The notes below the pieces were generated by a model that was not told the DNA's origin, ran no database searches, and saw only the letters and a program-made list of their open reading frames with translations. Positions 53,037-62,502 of a stretch of DNA of 64,000 bases are shown piece by piece; positions within the stretch are counted from its first letter, which is position 1, and every line of letters starts with the position of its first letter. Source of the DNA: Rhodovarius lipocyclicus (GTDB lineage: Bacteria > Pseudomonadota > Alphaproteobacteria > Acetobacterales > Acetobacteraceae). The stretch is from positions 434,001-498,000 of the forward strand of contig NZ_JAAABL010000001.1 of assembly GCF_009900765.1 (NCBI RefSeq), read 5' to 3'. The translations under genes were made by a program, and so were the position numbers.

Positions 53037-54271
53037 CGGACAGGCGGGGCGTGGTGCTGGGGCTCGCGGGGCTCGGGGTGGGGCTGGGCGCGGGGTATTG
53101 GCTGGGGCAAGGCGGCGCGCCCGTCGCCCCGCCCACCCCAGCCGCCAGCGGTCCGGAACCGCTGCCGGATGTGGTGGAGCTCTCGCCCGAGGCCGAGCGC
53201 AATTTCGGCATCGGCACCGAGCCCGTGGCCAGCCGCGCCTTGCAGCGGCGCATCCGCGCCACCGGCATGATCGGCTACAACGACCTGCGCGTGGCCCATA
53301 TCACGCCGCTGGCGCGCGGCCGGGTGCAGGCGGTGGAGGTCTCGGTGGGCGACCAGGTGGCCGCCGGCCAGCGCCTGCTGGTGCTGGACGCGCTGGAACT
53401 GGCCGAGGCGCGCTACAGCCTGGCCACCGCCGAGGCCGGTCAGCGCCAGGCCGAAGCCGAGGCCAGCGCCGCCCGCACCGCGCTGCAACGCGCGCAGGAG
53501 CTGGTGCGCGGCGGCGCCCTGGCGCAGAGCGAGGTGGAACGCCGCCGCGCCGATCTGGCCCGCGCCGAGGCCGCCGCCGCCACCCGCGCGGTGGAGGCCA
53601 CCCATTGGCGGGAGATGCTGGGCCGCTACAGCCCCACCCGCACCGGCGGCAGCGGCGAACGCCTGCGGGACGACAGCCCCGCCGATGCGCTGGGCGCCAT
53701 CCTGGCCCCCTTCCCCGGCACCGTCATGGCCATCAACGCCACCCCGGGCGAGATGGTGGAGCCCGCGCGGGAAATCCTGACCCTGGCCGATCTCTCCACC
53801 CTCTGGGCCCAGGCGGAGGTACCGGAGCGCGAGCTGGGCGGCATCGCCGCCGGCACGCCGGTGGAGCTGACCGTGCCCGCCTTTCCGGGCCGCAGCTTCA
53901 GCGGCCAGGTCTCCCGCGTCGCCAATGAGCTGGACGCGCGCACCGGCACCGCGCGGGTGCGCTGCGAACTGCCCAACCCGGAGGGGCTGCTGCGGGTGAA
54001 CATGTTCGCCAGCATGTCCCTGCTGATCCCGCTGGGGCGGGAGGCGCTGGTGGTGCCCGACGGCGCCGTGCAGACCATCGACGGCCGGCCCGTGATCTTC
54101 GTGGCCCAGGGCCCGCAGCGCTATGCCAGGCGCGATGTGGCGCTGGGCCAGGCGCAGCCGGGCGGTATCGAGGTCACGGCCGGGCTCGCGGCCGGTGAGC
54201 CGGTGGTGGTGCGCGGCGGCTTCCGCCTGAAATCCCTGCTGCTGCGCAGCCGCATGGCCGCCGAGGACTGA
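53027..54271 (+). CDS. RND efflux periplasmic adaptor subunit
   Basis: The 414-residue membrane-fusion protein has an N-terminal anchor (LGLAGLGVGLGAGYWLGQ), a lipoyl-like and hairpin region, and barrel sections such as ITPLARGRVQAVEVSVGDQV and VELTVPAFPGRSFSGQV. It bridges the TolC-like channel and the RND pump. Methionines typical of copper adaptors are not conspicuous. The RND gene starts five bases later. Confidence 0.92.
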   Translation: MAMTDRRGVVLGLAGLGVGLGAGYWLGQGGAPVAPPTPAASGPEPLPDVVELSPEAERNFGIGTEPVASRALQRRIRATGMIGYNDLRVAHITPLARGRVQAVEVSVGDQVAAGQRLLVLDALELAEARYSLATAEAGQRQAEAEASAARTALQRAQELVRGGALAQSEVERRRADLARAEAAAATRAVEATHWREMLGRYSPTRTGGSGERLRDDSPADALGAILAPFPGTVMAINATPGEMVEPAREILTLADLSTLWAQAEVPERELGGIAAGTPVELTVPAFPGRSFSGQVSRVANELDARTGTARVRCELPNPEGLLRVNMFASMSLLIPLGREALVVPDGAVQTIDGRPVIFVAQGPQRYARRDVALGQAQPGGIEVTAGLAAGEPVVVRGGFRLKSLLLRSRMAAED

Positions 54272-54275
54272 CCCC

Positions 54276-57200
54276 ATGATCCGCCGCCTGATCGAGGCAT
54301 CGCTGGCCAACCGGGCCGTGGTGTTGCTGCTGGTGCTGCTGCTGGGCGCGATCGGGGTGGCGGACCTGCGCCGCCTGCCCATCGACGCGCAGCCCGATAT
54401 CTCTCCCCGCCAGGTGCTGGTCATCACCCAGGCCCCGGGGCTGGGGCCGCTGGATGTGGAACGCTTCATCACCTTTCCCGTGGAACTGGCGCTGCAGGGC
54501 CTGCCACGGATGGCGGGGATGCGCTCCGTCTCCCGCTACGGGCTCTCGGTGGTCTATGTGCGCTTCGACGACAGCATGGACATCTATGAGGCGCGGAACC
54601 TCGTCTTCTCGCGCCTTCCCTCGGTGCAGGTGCCGCCCGAATACGGCACGCCGCAGATGGGCCCGGTCTCCACCGGCCTGGGCGAGATCTTCCAGTTCGA
54701 GGTGCACGGCCCCGGCCACAGCCAGATGGAGCTGCGCCGGCTGCTGAACTGGTCCATCGCGCCCCGCCTGCGCCAGGTGCCGGGCGTGGTGGATGTGAAC
54801 GCCAATGGCGGGGAGCTGCTGACCTATGAGGTGCAGGTCTCGGCCGATGCGCTGGCGCGCCATGGCCTGGCGGTGTCGGATGTGTTCGAGGCGGTGGCGC
54901 GCAACAACGGCGCGCGCGGCGGCGCCACGCTGGAGCGAAACGGCGAGCAGGCCGTGATCCGCGGCGAGGGCCTGTTGCAGGACCCCGAGGATATCGGCCG
55001 GGTCGTGCTGTCCAACACCGGGGGCGTGCCGCTCTATATCCGCGACGTGGCCACGGTGCGCGAGGCCCCGATGCCGCGCCTGGGCGCGGTGACGCGCGAC
55101 GGCGAGGGCGAGACGGTGGTGGGCGTGGCCCTGATGTTGCTGGGCCAGAACACGCGGGAGGTCGCGGCCCGCGTGCGCACGGCGGTGGAGGCGATCGGCC
55201 CCAGCCTGCCGCCGGGGGTGGAGATCAGGCCCTATTACGACCGTTCCGACCTGATCGACCGCACCATCCAGACCGTGGCGCGCAACCTGGCGGAAGGCGC
55301 GATCCTGGTGGTGGCGGTGCTGCTGCTGGTGCTGGGCAATCTGCGCGCGGGGCTGATCGTGGCGCTGGCCATCCCGCTCTCGATGCTCGCGGCGGCGACG
55401 GCCATGTATTACTCGGGCCTGTCGGGCAATCTCATGAGCCTGGGCGCCATCGATTTCGGCCTGGTGGTGGATGGCGCGGTGGTGATGATCGAGAATGTGG
55501 TGCGCCACCGTTCCGAGGACCCGGACCGCCCCCTGACCGAGGCCGTGCGCGATGCCGCCACCCAGGTCGCGCGCCCGGTGGTGTTCGGCGTCGCCATCAT
55601 CACCATCGTCTATCTGCCCATCCTGACGCTGTCCGGCGTCGAGGGGCGGATGTTCCAGCCCATGGCGCTGACGGTGATCTATGCCCTGCTGGCCTCCCTG
55701 GTGCTGACGCTGACGCTGATGCCGGTGCTGGCGAGCCTGGCGCTGAAGGGCCGCATCTCCGAGCATGAAAGCCGGCCCGTGGCCTGGGTGCGGCGCGGCT
55801 ATGCCCCCATGCTGCGCGCGGCCGAGCGTCATCCGGGCCGCGCCATCGGCCTGGCGCTGGCGCTGCTGCTGGGCACCGGCGTGCTGGGCAGCAGGCTGGG
55901 CGCCGAGTTCATCCCCCGCCTGGACGAGGGCGCGCTGGCCGTGACCATCACCAAGCTGCCCAGCATCGGGCTTTCCACCGCCGTCGAGACCACCACCCTG
56001 ATCGAGCGCACCCTGCGCCGCTTCCCGGAGGTGACGACGGTGGTCAGCCTCTCCGGCAGTTCGGAAATCCCGACCGACCCGATGGGCGTGGAGCAGAGCG
56101 ACAGCTTCATCATGCTGCGCCCGCACGCGGAATGGACCACCGCCCAGGACCGCGAGGGGCTGATCGCCGCCTTCTCCGCCGCGCTGGAGCGCGAGGTGCC
56201 AGGGCTCCAGCTCTCCTGGTCGCAGCCGATCGAGATGCGGATGCAGGACATGCTGCAGGGCGTGCGTTCGGACGTAGCGCTGGTCATCTATGGCGACGAC
56301 CCCGATGTGCTGCGCGACCGGGCGGAGGCCGCGATGGCCGTGCTGGGCAGCGTGCCCGGCGCCGCCGACACCCGCGTGGAGCAGACCGCCGGCCAGCCCT
56401 ATCTGCGCATCATCGTGGACCGGGACGCGGTGGCCCGCTACGGGCTGAACGCCGGGCGCGTGCTGGATGTGGTGGAGGCGATGGGCGGGCGCAGCGTGGG
56501 CAGCATCGTGCGCGATGGCGCGCGGCACGACATCCGTGTGCGGCTGGCGCCCGCGGACCGCTCCGACATCGAACGCATCGGGGAATTGCGGATCTCGGAC
56601 GGGCTGGGCCGCGCCATCCCGCTGTCGCAGCTGGCGCAGATCAGGCTGGAGGACGGCCCGGCGCAGATCAGCCGCGAGGGCGGCCGGCGCAAGATCACCG
56701 TGGAGGCCAATGTGCGCGGGCGCGACATCGCGGGTTTCGTGGCCGACGCCCAGGCCGCCGTCGCGGCGCGGGTGACGCTGCCGCCCGGCTATGCCGTGCA
56801 ATGGGGCGGGCAGTTCCAGAATTTGCAGGAGGCGACGCAGCGCCTGGCCATCGTGGTGCCGGCGGCGCTGGGGCTGATCTATGCCCTGCTGTTCCTGATG
56901 TTCGGCAGCCTGCGGCTGGCGGCGCTGATCTTCGTGAACGTGCCCTTCGCGGCCACGGGCGGCATATTGGCGCTGTGGTTGCGCGGGCTGCCGTTCAGCA
57001 TCTCGGCCGCGGTGGGCTTCATCGCGCTGTTCGGCATCGCGGTGCTGAACGGGGTGGTGCTGGTCAGCACCGTGGTGGAACGCCACAAGGCGGGGCTGAG
57101 CGCGAAGGAAGCGGCCTTCGAGGGCGCCATGCAGCGCCTGCGTCCGGTGCTGATGACGGCGCTGGTGGCCAGCCTGGGCTTCCTGCCCATGGCGATTTCC

Positions 57201-57341
57201 ACCAGCGCGGGGGCGGAGGTGCAGCGGCCGCTGGCCACGGTGGTGATCGGCGGGCTGATCACGGCCACGCTGCTGACGCTGCTGGTGCTGCCTTCGCTGT
57301 ATCCGCGCTTCGCGGGCGGAAAGGCCACGCCCCCGGCTTGA
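54276..57341 (+). CDS. czcA: heavy-metal RND efflux pump, CzcA-like
   Basis: This 1021-residue inner-membrane pump has 12 predicted helices and the TM4 pattern GAIDFGLVVDGAVVMIEN. Two acidic residues (DFG-x3-DGA) are typical of pumps for zinc, cobalt, cadmium or nickel, whereas copper/silver CusA pumps keep one. The start ANRAVVLLLVLLLGAIGVADLRRLPIDA is standard. It is the last gene of the sensor-cytochrome-pump operon. Confidence 0.92.
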   Translation: MIRRLIEASLANRAVVLLLVLLLGAIGVADLRRLPIDAQPDISPRQVLVITQAPGLGPLDVERFITFPVELALQGLPRMAGMRSVSRYGLSVVYVRFDDSMDIYEARNLVFSRLPSVQVPPEYGTPQMGPVSTGLGEIFQFEVHGPGHSQMELRRLLNWSIAPRLRQVPGVVDVNANGGELLTYEVQVSADALARHGLAVSDVFEAVARNNGARGGATLERNGEQAVIRGEGLLQDPEDIGRVVLSNTGGVPLYIRDVATVREAPMPRLGAVTRDGEGETVVGVALMLLGQNTREVAARVRTAVEAIGPSLPPGVEIRPYYDRSDLIDRTIQTVARNLAEGAILVVAVLLLVLGNLRAGLIVALAIPLSMLAAATAMYYSGLSGNLMSLGAIDFGLVVDGAVVMIENVVRHRSEDPDRPLTEAVRDAATQVARPVVFGVAIITIVYLPILTLSGVEGRMFQPMALTVIYALLASLVLTLTLMPVLASLALKGRISEHESRPVAWVRRGYAPMLRAAERHPGRAIGLALALLLGTGVLGSRLGAEFIPRLDEGALAVTITKLPSIGLSTAVETTTLIERTLRRFPEVTTVVSLSGSSEIPTDPMGVEQSDSFIMLRPHAEWTTAQDREGLIAAFSAALEREVPGLQLSWSQPIEMRMQDMLQGVRSDVALVIYGDDPDVLRDRAEAAMAVLGSVPGAADTRVEQTAGQPYLRIIVDRDAVARYGLNAGRVLDVVEAMGGRSVGSIVRDGARHDIRVRLAPADRSDIERIGELRISDGLGRAIPLSQLAQIRLEDGPAQISREGGRRKITVEANVRGRDIAGFVADAQAAVAARVTLPPGYAVQWGGQFQNLQEATQRLAIVVPAALGLIYALLFLMFGSLRLAALIFVNVPFAATGGILALWLRGLPFSISAAVGFIALFGIAVLNGVVLVSTVVERHKAGLSAKEAAFEGAMQRLRPVLMTALVASLGFLPMAISTSAGAEVQRPLATVVIGGLITATLLTLLVLPSLYPRFAGGKATPPA

Positions 57342-57410
57342 TGCGCCGGGCGCGCGGCGCGAGGCTTGCCCCGGCACGTGCCAAAGGGGCGCGGCCCAGA
57401 GGGGCACAGG

Positions 57411-58358
57411 ATGACACAGGCGGTGCGGCCGGCGGTGGGCTTGGCGCTGGGCAGCGGCTCCGCGCGGGGCCTCGCGCATATCGGCGTGCTGCGGGCGCTG
57501 GATGAGGCCGGGATCGCCGTGGACATGGTGGCCGGCACCAGCATCGGCGCCCTGATCGGCGCGGTGCACGCGGCGGGCAAGATCGACCTGCTGGCCGAGA
57601 CCTTCCGCGCCTTCGACTGGCGGCGCATGGCTTCCTTCTTCGATGTGGTGCTGCCGACATCGGGGCTGCTGGACGGCGCGCGGATCAGCGCCATGGTGCG
57701 CGACCATGTGCCCAGCGAGGCGATCGCCGAGCTCCGCCTGCCCTTCGCCGCCGTGGCGACCGACATCGCCACCGGCCAGGAGGTGGTGATCCGCGAGGGC
57801 GACGTGATCGAGGCGGTGCGCGCCAGCATCTCCGTGCCCGGCATCCTGACGCCGGTGCGCCGCGACGGGCGCTTCCTGGTGGATGGGGGGCTGGTGAACC
57901 CGGTGCCGGTCTCGGCCGCGCGGGGGCTGGGGGCGCGCTTCGTGATCGCGGTCGACCTCAACCACGGCATCGTGGCGGGCAAGAACCTGAAGCCGCTGCG
58001 CCAGCGCAAGCCGCGCGCGGAACCCCCGCGCCTGCCGCCCTGGGCGCAGAATCTGAGCCAGTCCGTGCAGGAGCTGACCGCCCGGCTGCTGCCGCAGGAC
58101 AGCGCCGGAAAGCCACCCGCCCGCCGCCCCGCCAAGGCCGAGCCGATGCCCAGCATCTTCGAGGTGCTGCTGGCCTCCATCAACATCATGGAAAGCCAGA
58201 TCACCGAAAGCCGGCTGGCGCTGGAACGGCCGGAACTGCTGATCCGCCCGCCGCTCGGCCATATCCGCTTCCTGGATTTCGACCGGGCGGAGGAGATCAT
58301 CGAGATCGGCTACAACAGCGCGGTGGAGCAGCTATCCGCCCTGCGGGGGCTGCCTTAG
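57411..58358 (+). CDS. patatin-like phospholipase
   Basis: The 315-residue protein has the oxyanion segment LGSGSARGLAHIGVL, the nucleophile Ser44 in AGTSIGA and the catalytic Asp158 in LVDGG, forming the Ser-Asp dyad. It would cleave acyl chains of phospholipids. No signal peptide is present. It lies 69 bases after the RND gene and may be independently expressed. Confidence 0.93.
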   Translation: MTQAVRPAVGLALGSGSARGLAHIGVLRALDEAGIAVDMVAGTSIGALIGAVHAAGKIDLLAETFRAFDWRRMASFFDVVLPTSGLLDGARISAMVRDHVPSEAIAELRLPFAAVATDIATGQEVVIREGDVIEAVRASISVPGILTPVRRDGRFLVDGGLVNPVPVSAARGLGARFVIAVDLNHGIVAGKNLKPLRQRKPRAEPPRLPPWAQNLSQSVQELTARLLPQDSAGKPPARRPAKAEPMPSIFEVLLASINIMESQITESRLALERPELLIRPPLGHIRFLDFDRAEEIIEIGYNSAVEQLSALRGLP

Positions 58359-58366
58359 ATCATCAT

Positions 58367-58392
58367 CCGATCAGATGGAATCATCTGATCGG
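58367..58392. repeat. 26-base palindrome after patatin gene
   Basis: CCGATCAGATG (58367-58377) and CATCTGATCGG (58382-58392) form a perfect 11-base stem with loop GAAT, eight bases after the stop codon. There is no T tract, so it may be a terminator, an mRNA-end protector or an operator. Confidence 0.6.
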
Positions 58393-58460
58393 GTAAAGAT
58401 GATCGTGAAAACAATTAGCTAGAGGGGCTTCTGTGAGCCGGTGCGAACGGAAACCGCTCT

Positions 58461-58580
58461 AGTGTCCTGCCCGCGAAGTTCGCGGGATCTCCCGCGGACG
58501 GCGCGGATCAGCAGGCCACTGAAAACACAGGCTAGTGGCCTGAGAACGAAATCCGAGGGATTTCGGAATCAGGACACTAG
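58461..58580. mobile_element. MITE-like element with terminal inverted repeats and TA duplication
   Basis: A 116-base segment (58463-58578) has the ends GTGTCCTG and CAGGACAC and is flanked on both sides by TA, as expected for IS630/mariner-type insertion. Inner dyads CAGGCCACT/AGTGGCCTG and CGAAATCC/GGATTTCG make it highly structured. It has no transposase. Its right end encodes the last residues and stop of the LysR gene. Confidence 0.7.
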
Positions 58581-59465
58581 CGCGCCGCTCAGCGCCAGCT
58601 CCCAGCAATGGGCGGCGGCCTGGCGCGGCACCTCCCGCCGCCGGACCAGATAGAAGCGCACGGGCCCGTCCTCCAGCGGCATGGGGCGGGCCACGCGGCC
58701 CATTTGCCGGGCGGCGTCGGCGGTGGTCCAGCCGAACAGGGCGATGATCTGGTCGATGCCGCACATCTCCCGCATGCGGCGGAAATCCAGGATGTCGGGC
58801 ACATCCACCAGCCGTGCGCCGGCCGCGGCCATGGGGCCGAACAGGCGCTGGTGCAGTTCGGGGTTCAGCCCGCGCGTGAAGGCCGCCACCTGCCGCCCGG
58901 CCAGCATGGCGGGGGTGATCGCGGCCTCATTCGCCAGCGGGTCCGTCGGGTGCAGCAGCAGGTCCTGGGTGGTCTCGCCCAGGGCCAGCGCCTCCAGCCC
59001 CGGGGGTGGGGAGACACCCACCACGAAGGCCAGCTCGATGGCGCCCTGGCGCAGGCGTTCCAGCAGCACCTGGGTCCAGCCGATATCCAGCTCCAGGCTG
59101 ATGCGCGGCCAGCGGCGGCGGAATTCCTCGACCAGGGAAAGCTGTTCGGGGATGTGCGAGCCATAGGGCAGCGTGCCCAGGCGCAGCCGGGCGGTGCCGC
59201 CGCGCAGGGCCAGGGCCTGCTCCTCCACCGCGCGCGCGGCCTCGATCAGCGGGCGGGCGGCGGCCAGCATGGCCAGGCCTTCCTCCGTCAGCTCCACCCG
59301 GCGGGTGCTGCGCAGCAGCAGCGGCACGCCCAGCTGGGCCTCCAGCTGGCGGATGCGGGTGGACAGCCATGGCTGCGCCACCGACAGCCGCTGGGCGGCC
59401 CGGGTGAAGGAGAGCTCCTCGGCGACGACCGCGAAATCATGGACCAGGCGGATATCCAAACTCAT
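58569..59465 (-). CDS. LysR-family regulator, C-terminus altered by MITE
   Basis: The 298-residue protein has the LysR helix-turn-helix (LSFTRAAQRLSVAQPWLSTRIR) and an effector domain from ~residue 92. The final codons (L-V-S-stop) come from the inserted MITE-like element, which may replace a few original residues. It is divergent from the receptor-monooxygenase-esterase operon, with a dyad between them, so it probably regulates that operon in response to the substrate. Confidence 0.92.
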   Translation of the reverse strand: MSLDIRLVHDFAVVAEELSFTRAAQRLSVAQPWLSTRIRQLEAQLGVPLLLRSTRRVELTEEGLAMLAAARPLIEAARAVEEQALALRGGTARLRLGTLPYGSHIPEQLSLVEEFRRRWPRISLELDIGWTQVLLERLRQGAIELAFVVGVSPPPGLEALALGETTQDLLLHPTDPLANEAAITPAMLAGRQVAAFTRGLNPELHQRLFGPMAAAGARLVDVPDILDFRRMREMCGIDQIIALFGWTTADAARQMGRVARPMPLEDGPVRFYLVRRREVPRQAAAHCWELALSGALVS

Positions 59466-59485
59466 CCGTCCGTTTCCCCGGTTTT

Positions 59486-59520
59486 ATATGGTTTTCGGCA
59501 GAATACGCCGAAACCCGTAT
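59486..59520. promoter_or_regulatory. candidate LysR operator
   Basis: Arms at 59486-59499 (ATATGGTTTTCGGC) and 59507-59520 (GCCGAAACCCGTAT) are inverted, matching at 11 of 14 positions, around a seven-base spacer. They sit 20 bases before the LysR start, in the gap shared with the catabolic operon. Confidence 0.5.
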
Positions 59521-59630
59521 TGGACAAGCACGCCCCCCAGCCGCTTGCATGCAAACGGCCTGAGGCGGAACACCGCCCTGACAAGAACAAGCGGCCCGCC
59601 TGAATGGGACCGCACCGGGAGAGAGAAACG

Positions 59631-60860
59631 ATGCAGACGATCCAACGCCGGCACATGCTGGCGGCCGCTGGCGCCGCCGCAGCCCCCCTGGGCTCCGCCC
59701 GCGCGCAGCAACCAGTCATCCGCCTGGGCGTGCTGGGGGATTTCTCGGGCCCCTACCGCCATCTGTCGGGCCCCACCAATGTGGCCTGCGTGCGCCAGGC
59801 GGTGGCCGATTCCGGCCTGCTGGAACGCGGCATCGCGGTGGAGGTGGTGCAGGCCGACCATCTGCAACGCGCCGATACCGGGGTGGCCATCGCGCGCGAA
59901 TGGTTCGACCGCGGCGGCGTGGATGTGGTGCTGGAGGTGAACAACTCCTCCATCGCGCTGGCCCTGAACGGGCTGGTGCGGGAGAAGGACCGCGTCCACC
60001 TCAACACCGGCGCCGCCAGCACGGAGCTGACGGGCGCGGCCTGCAGCCCCAACACCATCCACTGGACCTATGACACCTACATGGCCGCTCGGTCCTCCGG
60101 CGTGGCGACGGTGCAGGCGGGGGGCGACAGCTTCTTCTTCATCACCGCCGACATGGCATTCGGCCACCAGATGGAGCGCGACCTGGCCCGCTTCATCGAG
60201 GAAGGCGGCGGGCGGGTCGCGGGGCGGGTGCGCTATCCCTTCCCCGGCACCTCCGATTTCTCGGCCTTCCTGCTGCAGGCCCAGGCGAGCCGGGCGAAGG
60301 TGGTGGCGTTCCTGAACGCCGGCGCGGACCTGATCAACTGCGTGAAGCAGGCGAACGAGTTCGGCATCACCCGGCGCGGGCAGAAGCTGCTGGGCATCAT
60401 CAGCTTCGTGAACGACATCCATTCCCTGGGCTTGCAGACGGCGCAGGGCTTCCTGCTGACCGAATGCTTCTACTGGGACCTGAACGACCGCACCCGCGCC
60501 TTCACCCGCCGCGTGCTGCCGCGCACGCCCGAGAATTACCCCAACCAGTGCCAGGCCGGCGCCTATTCCGCGGCCCTGCACTACCTGAAGGCGGTGGCGG
60601 AGGTGGGCCCGGCCCGCGCCAAGGCCTCGGGGCGGGAGATGGTGGAGCTGATGAAGCGCATGCCCACCGATGACGACGTGTTCGGCCCCGGGCGCATCCG
60701 CCCCGACGGGCGCAAGCTGCACGACGTGCATCTGTTCGAGGTGAAGCGCCCCGCCGAATCCACCGGCCCGTGGGACCTGATGAAACTGGTGCGCACCACC
60801 CCCGCCGAGCAGGGCTTCCGCCCGATGGCGGAAGGCGGCTGCCCGCTGGTGACCGGCTGA
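59631..60860 (+). CDS. branched-chain-type ABC substrate-binding protein
   Basis: The 409-residue receptor has a twin-arginine-like signal (MQTIQRRHMLAAAGAAAA), then IRLGVLGDFSGPYRHLSG and AREWFDRGGVDVVLEV, FITADMAFGHQMERD, typical of Peripla_BP_6 (LivJ-like) proteins that bind amino acids or aromatic and alicyclic acids. GGGAGAGAGAAACG precedes the ATG. The next gene follows in 16 bases; the ligand may be the monooxygenase substrate. Confidence 0.92.
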   Translation: MQTIQRRHMLAAAGAAAAPLGSARAQQPVIRLGVLGDFSGPYRHLSGPTNVACVRQAVADSGLLERGIAVEVVQADHLQRADTGVAIAREWFDRGGVDVVLEVNNSSIALALNGLVREKDRVHLNTGAASTELTGAACSPNTIHWTYDTYMAARSSGVATVQAGGDSFFFITADMAFGHQMERDLARFIEEGGGRVAGRVRYPFPGTSDFSAFLLQAQASRAKVVAFLNAGADLINCVKQANEFGITRRGQKLLGIISFVNDIHSLGLQTAQGFLLTECFYWDLNDRTRAFTRRVLPRTPENYPNQCQAGAYSAALHYLKAVAEVGPARAKASGREMVELMKRMPTDDDVFGPGRIRPDGRKLHDVHLFEVKRPAESTGPWDLMKLVRTTPAEQGFRPMAEGGCPLVTG

Positions 60861-60876
60861 ACGAAGGGAGATGACC

Positions 60877-62502
60877 ATGCAGGATGCCGAACACTTCGAT
60901 GTCGTGATCGTGGGCGCGGGGTTCGCCGGGCTCTATCTGCTGCACCGGCTGCGCGGCCAGGGCATGTCCGCCGTGGCGCTGGAGGCGGCCGACGGGGTGG
61001 GCGGCACCTGGTACTGGAACCGCTACCCCGGCGCGCGCTGCGATGTGGAGAGCATGCAGTACTCCTACTCCTTCGACGAGGAGTTGCAGCAGGAATGGCG
61101 CTGGTCCGAACGCTTCGCCACCCAGCCCGAGATCCTGCGCTATGCCAACCATGTGGCCGACCGCTTCGACCTGCGCCGCGACATCCGGTTCAACACCCGG
61201 GTCAGCGGCGCGGAATTCGACGCGGGGCGCGACCGCTGGACGGTGCGCACCGAACAGGGCGGCACCTTCACCGGCCGTTTCTGCGTGATGGCCACCGGCT
61301 GCCTGTCCAGCACGCGGCTGCCGGAATTCCCGGGGCTGGAGAGCTTCCGGGGCAAGACCTACCACACCGGCCAATGGCCGCATGGGGGGGTGGATTTCAC
61401 CGGCCAGCGCGTGGGCGTGGTGGGCACCGGTTCCTCCGCCATCCAGGCCATCCCCGTGATCGCGGAACAGGCGGAGCATCTGTTCGTGTTCCAGCGCACG
61501 CCCAATTTCAGCATCCCCGCGCACAACCGCCCGATCGACGAGGCGTATGAGCGCAGCTGGAAGGACCGCTACGCCGAGCGCCGCCAGCAGGCCCGGCAGA
61601 TGCGCACCGGCATCGACTATCCCATCAACCAGGCCTCGGCGCTGGAGCTGGAGAAGGCCGAGCGCGACCGAGTGTATGAGGAACGCTGGCAGCTCGGCAG
61701 CACGTCCTTCATGGCGGCGTTCAGCGACCTGATCACCGACCGGGCGGCCAATGAGACGGCCGCGGAATTCGTCCGCCGCAAGATCCGCTCCCTGGTGCAT
61801 GACCCGGCGGTGGCGGAGCTGCTGTGCCCCGACAACCACCCGATCGGCACCAAGCGCATCTGCGTGGACACCGGCTATTACCAGACCTTCAACCGGGACA
61901 ACGTGACGCTGGTGAACCTGCGCGAGGGCGGGATCGAGGCGATCACCCCCACCGGCCTGCGCACCGCCAAGGCGGAATACGAGCTGGACAGCATCGTCTT
62001 CGCCACGGGCTTCGACGCCATGACCGGCACGCTGCTGGCCATGGATATCCGGGGCAGCGGCGGCCGCACCCTGGCCGAGGCGTGGGAGGCCGGGCCCGTC
62101 ACCTATCTGGGGCTGATGGTCGCGGGCTTTCCCAACCTGTTCACCGTGACCGGGCCGGGCAGCCCCTCGGTGCTCAGCAACATGATCGTGTCCATCGAGC
62201 AGCATGTGGAATGGATCACGGATGCCATGGCGTATCTGCGCCGCCAGGGGCTGACGCGTATCGAGGCGACGGAGCAAGCCCAGGAAGACTGGGTGCGCCA
62301 CGCCAATGAGGTGGCGCACCGCACGCTCTATCCGCAGGCCAACAGCTGGTACATGGGCGTGAACATCCCGGGCAAGCCGCAGGTCTTCATGCCCTATATC
62401 GGGGGGGTGGGGACATACCGGCAGATCTGCGAGGAGGTGGCGGCCGAGGGCTATCGCGGCTTCGCCCTGTCGGGTGCCAGCAGCGCGGCGGCGGCGGAAT
62501 GA
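60877..62502 (+). CDS. Baeyer-Villiger-type flavin monooxygenase
   Basis: The 541-residue enzyme has the FAD motif GAGFAG (13-18), the BVMO fingerprint FRGKTYHTGQWP (157-168) and the NADPH motif GTGSSA (~183-188). Such enzymes insert oxygen next to a ketone to make an ester or lactone. AAGGGAG favours ATG 60877 over 60871. Its stop overlaps an esterase gene (ATGA), the natural next step in ketone breakdown. Confidence 0.9.
   Translation: MQDAEHFDVVIVGAGFAGLYLLHRLRGQGMSAVALEAADGVGGTWYWNRYPGARCDVESMQYSYSFDEELQQEWRWSERFATQPEILRYANHVADRFDLRRDIRFNTRVSGAEFDAGRDRWTVRTEQGGTFTGRFCVMATGCLSSTRLPEFPGLESFRGKTYHTGQWPHGGVDFTGQRVGVVGTGSSAIQAIPVIAEQAEHLFVFQRTPNFSIPAHNRPIDEAYERSWKDRYAERRQQARQMRTGIDYPINQASALELEKAERDRVYEERWQLGSTSFMAAFSDLITDRAANETAAEFVRRKIRSLVHDPAVAELLCPDNHPIGTKRICVDTGYYQTFNRDNVTLVNLREGGIEAITPTGLRTAKAEYELDSIVFATGFDAMTGTLLAMDIRGSGGRTLAEAWEAGPVTYLGLMVAGFPNLFTVTGPGSPSVLSNMIVSIEQHVEWITDAMAYLRRQGLTRIEATEQAQEDWVRHANEVAHRTLYPQANSWYMGVNIPGKPQVFMPYIGGVGTYRQICEEVAAEGYRGFALSGASSAAAAE

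Noticed and set aside
54276-57341. Copper/silver CusA-type pump
   Set aside because: The TM4 motif has two acidic residues in DFG-x3-DGA, fitting CzcA-like divalent cation pumps better.
54174-58262. 1362-codon open frame on the minus strand
   Set aside because: It is the shadow of the adaptor, RND pump and patatin genes in GC-rich DNA; it is His/Gln/Arg-rich with no domain and the sense genes are unmistakable.
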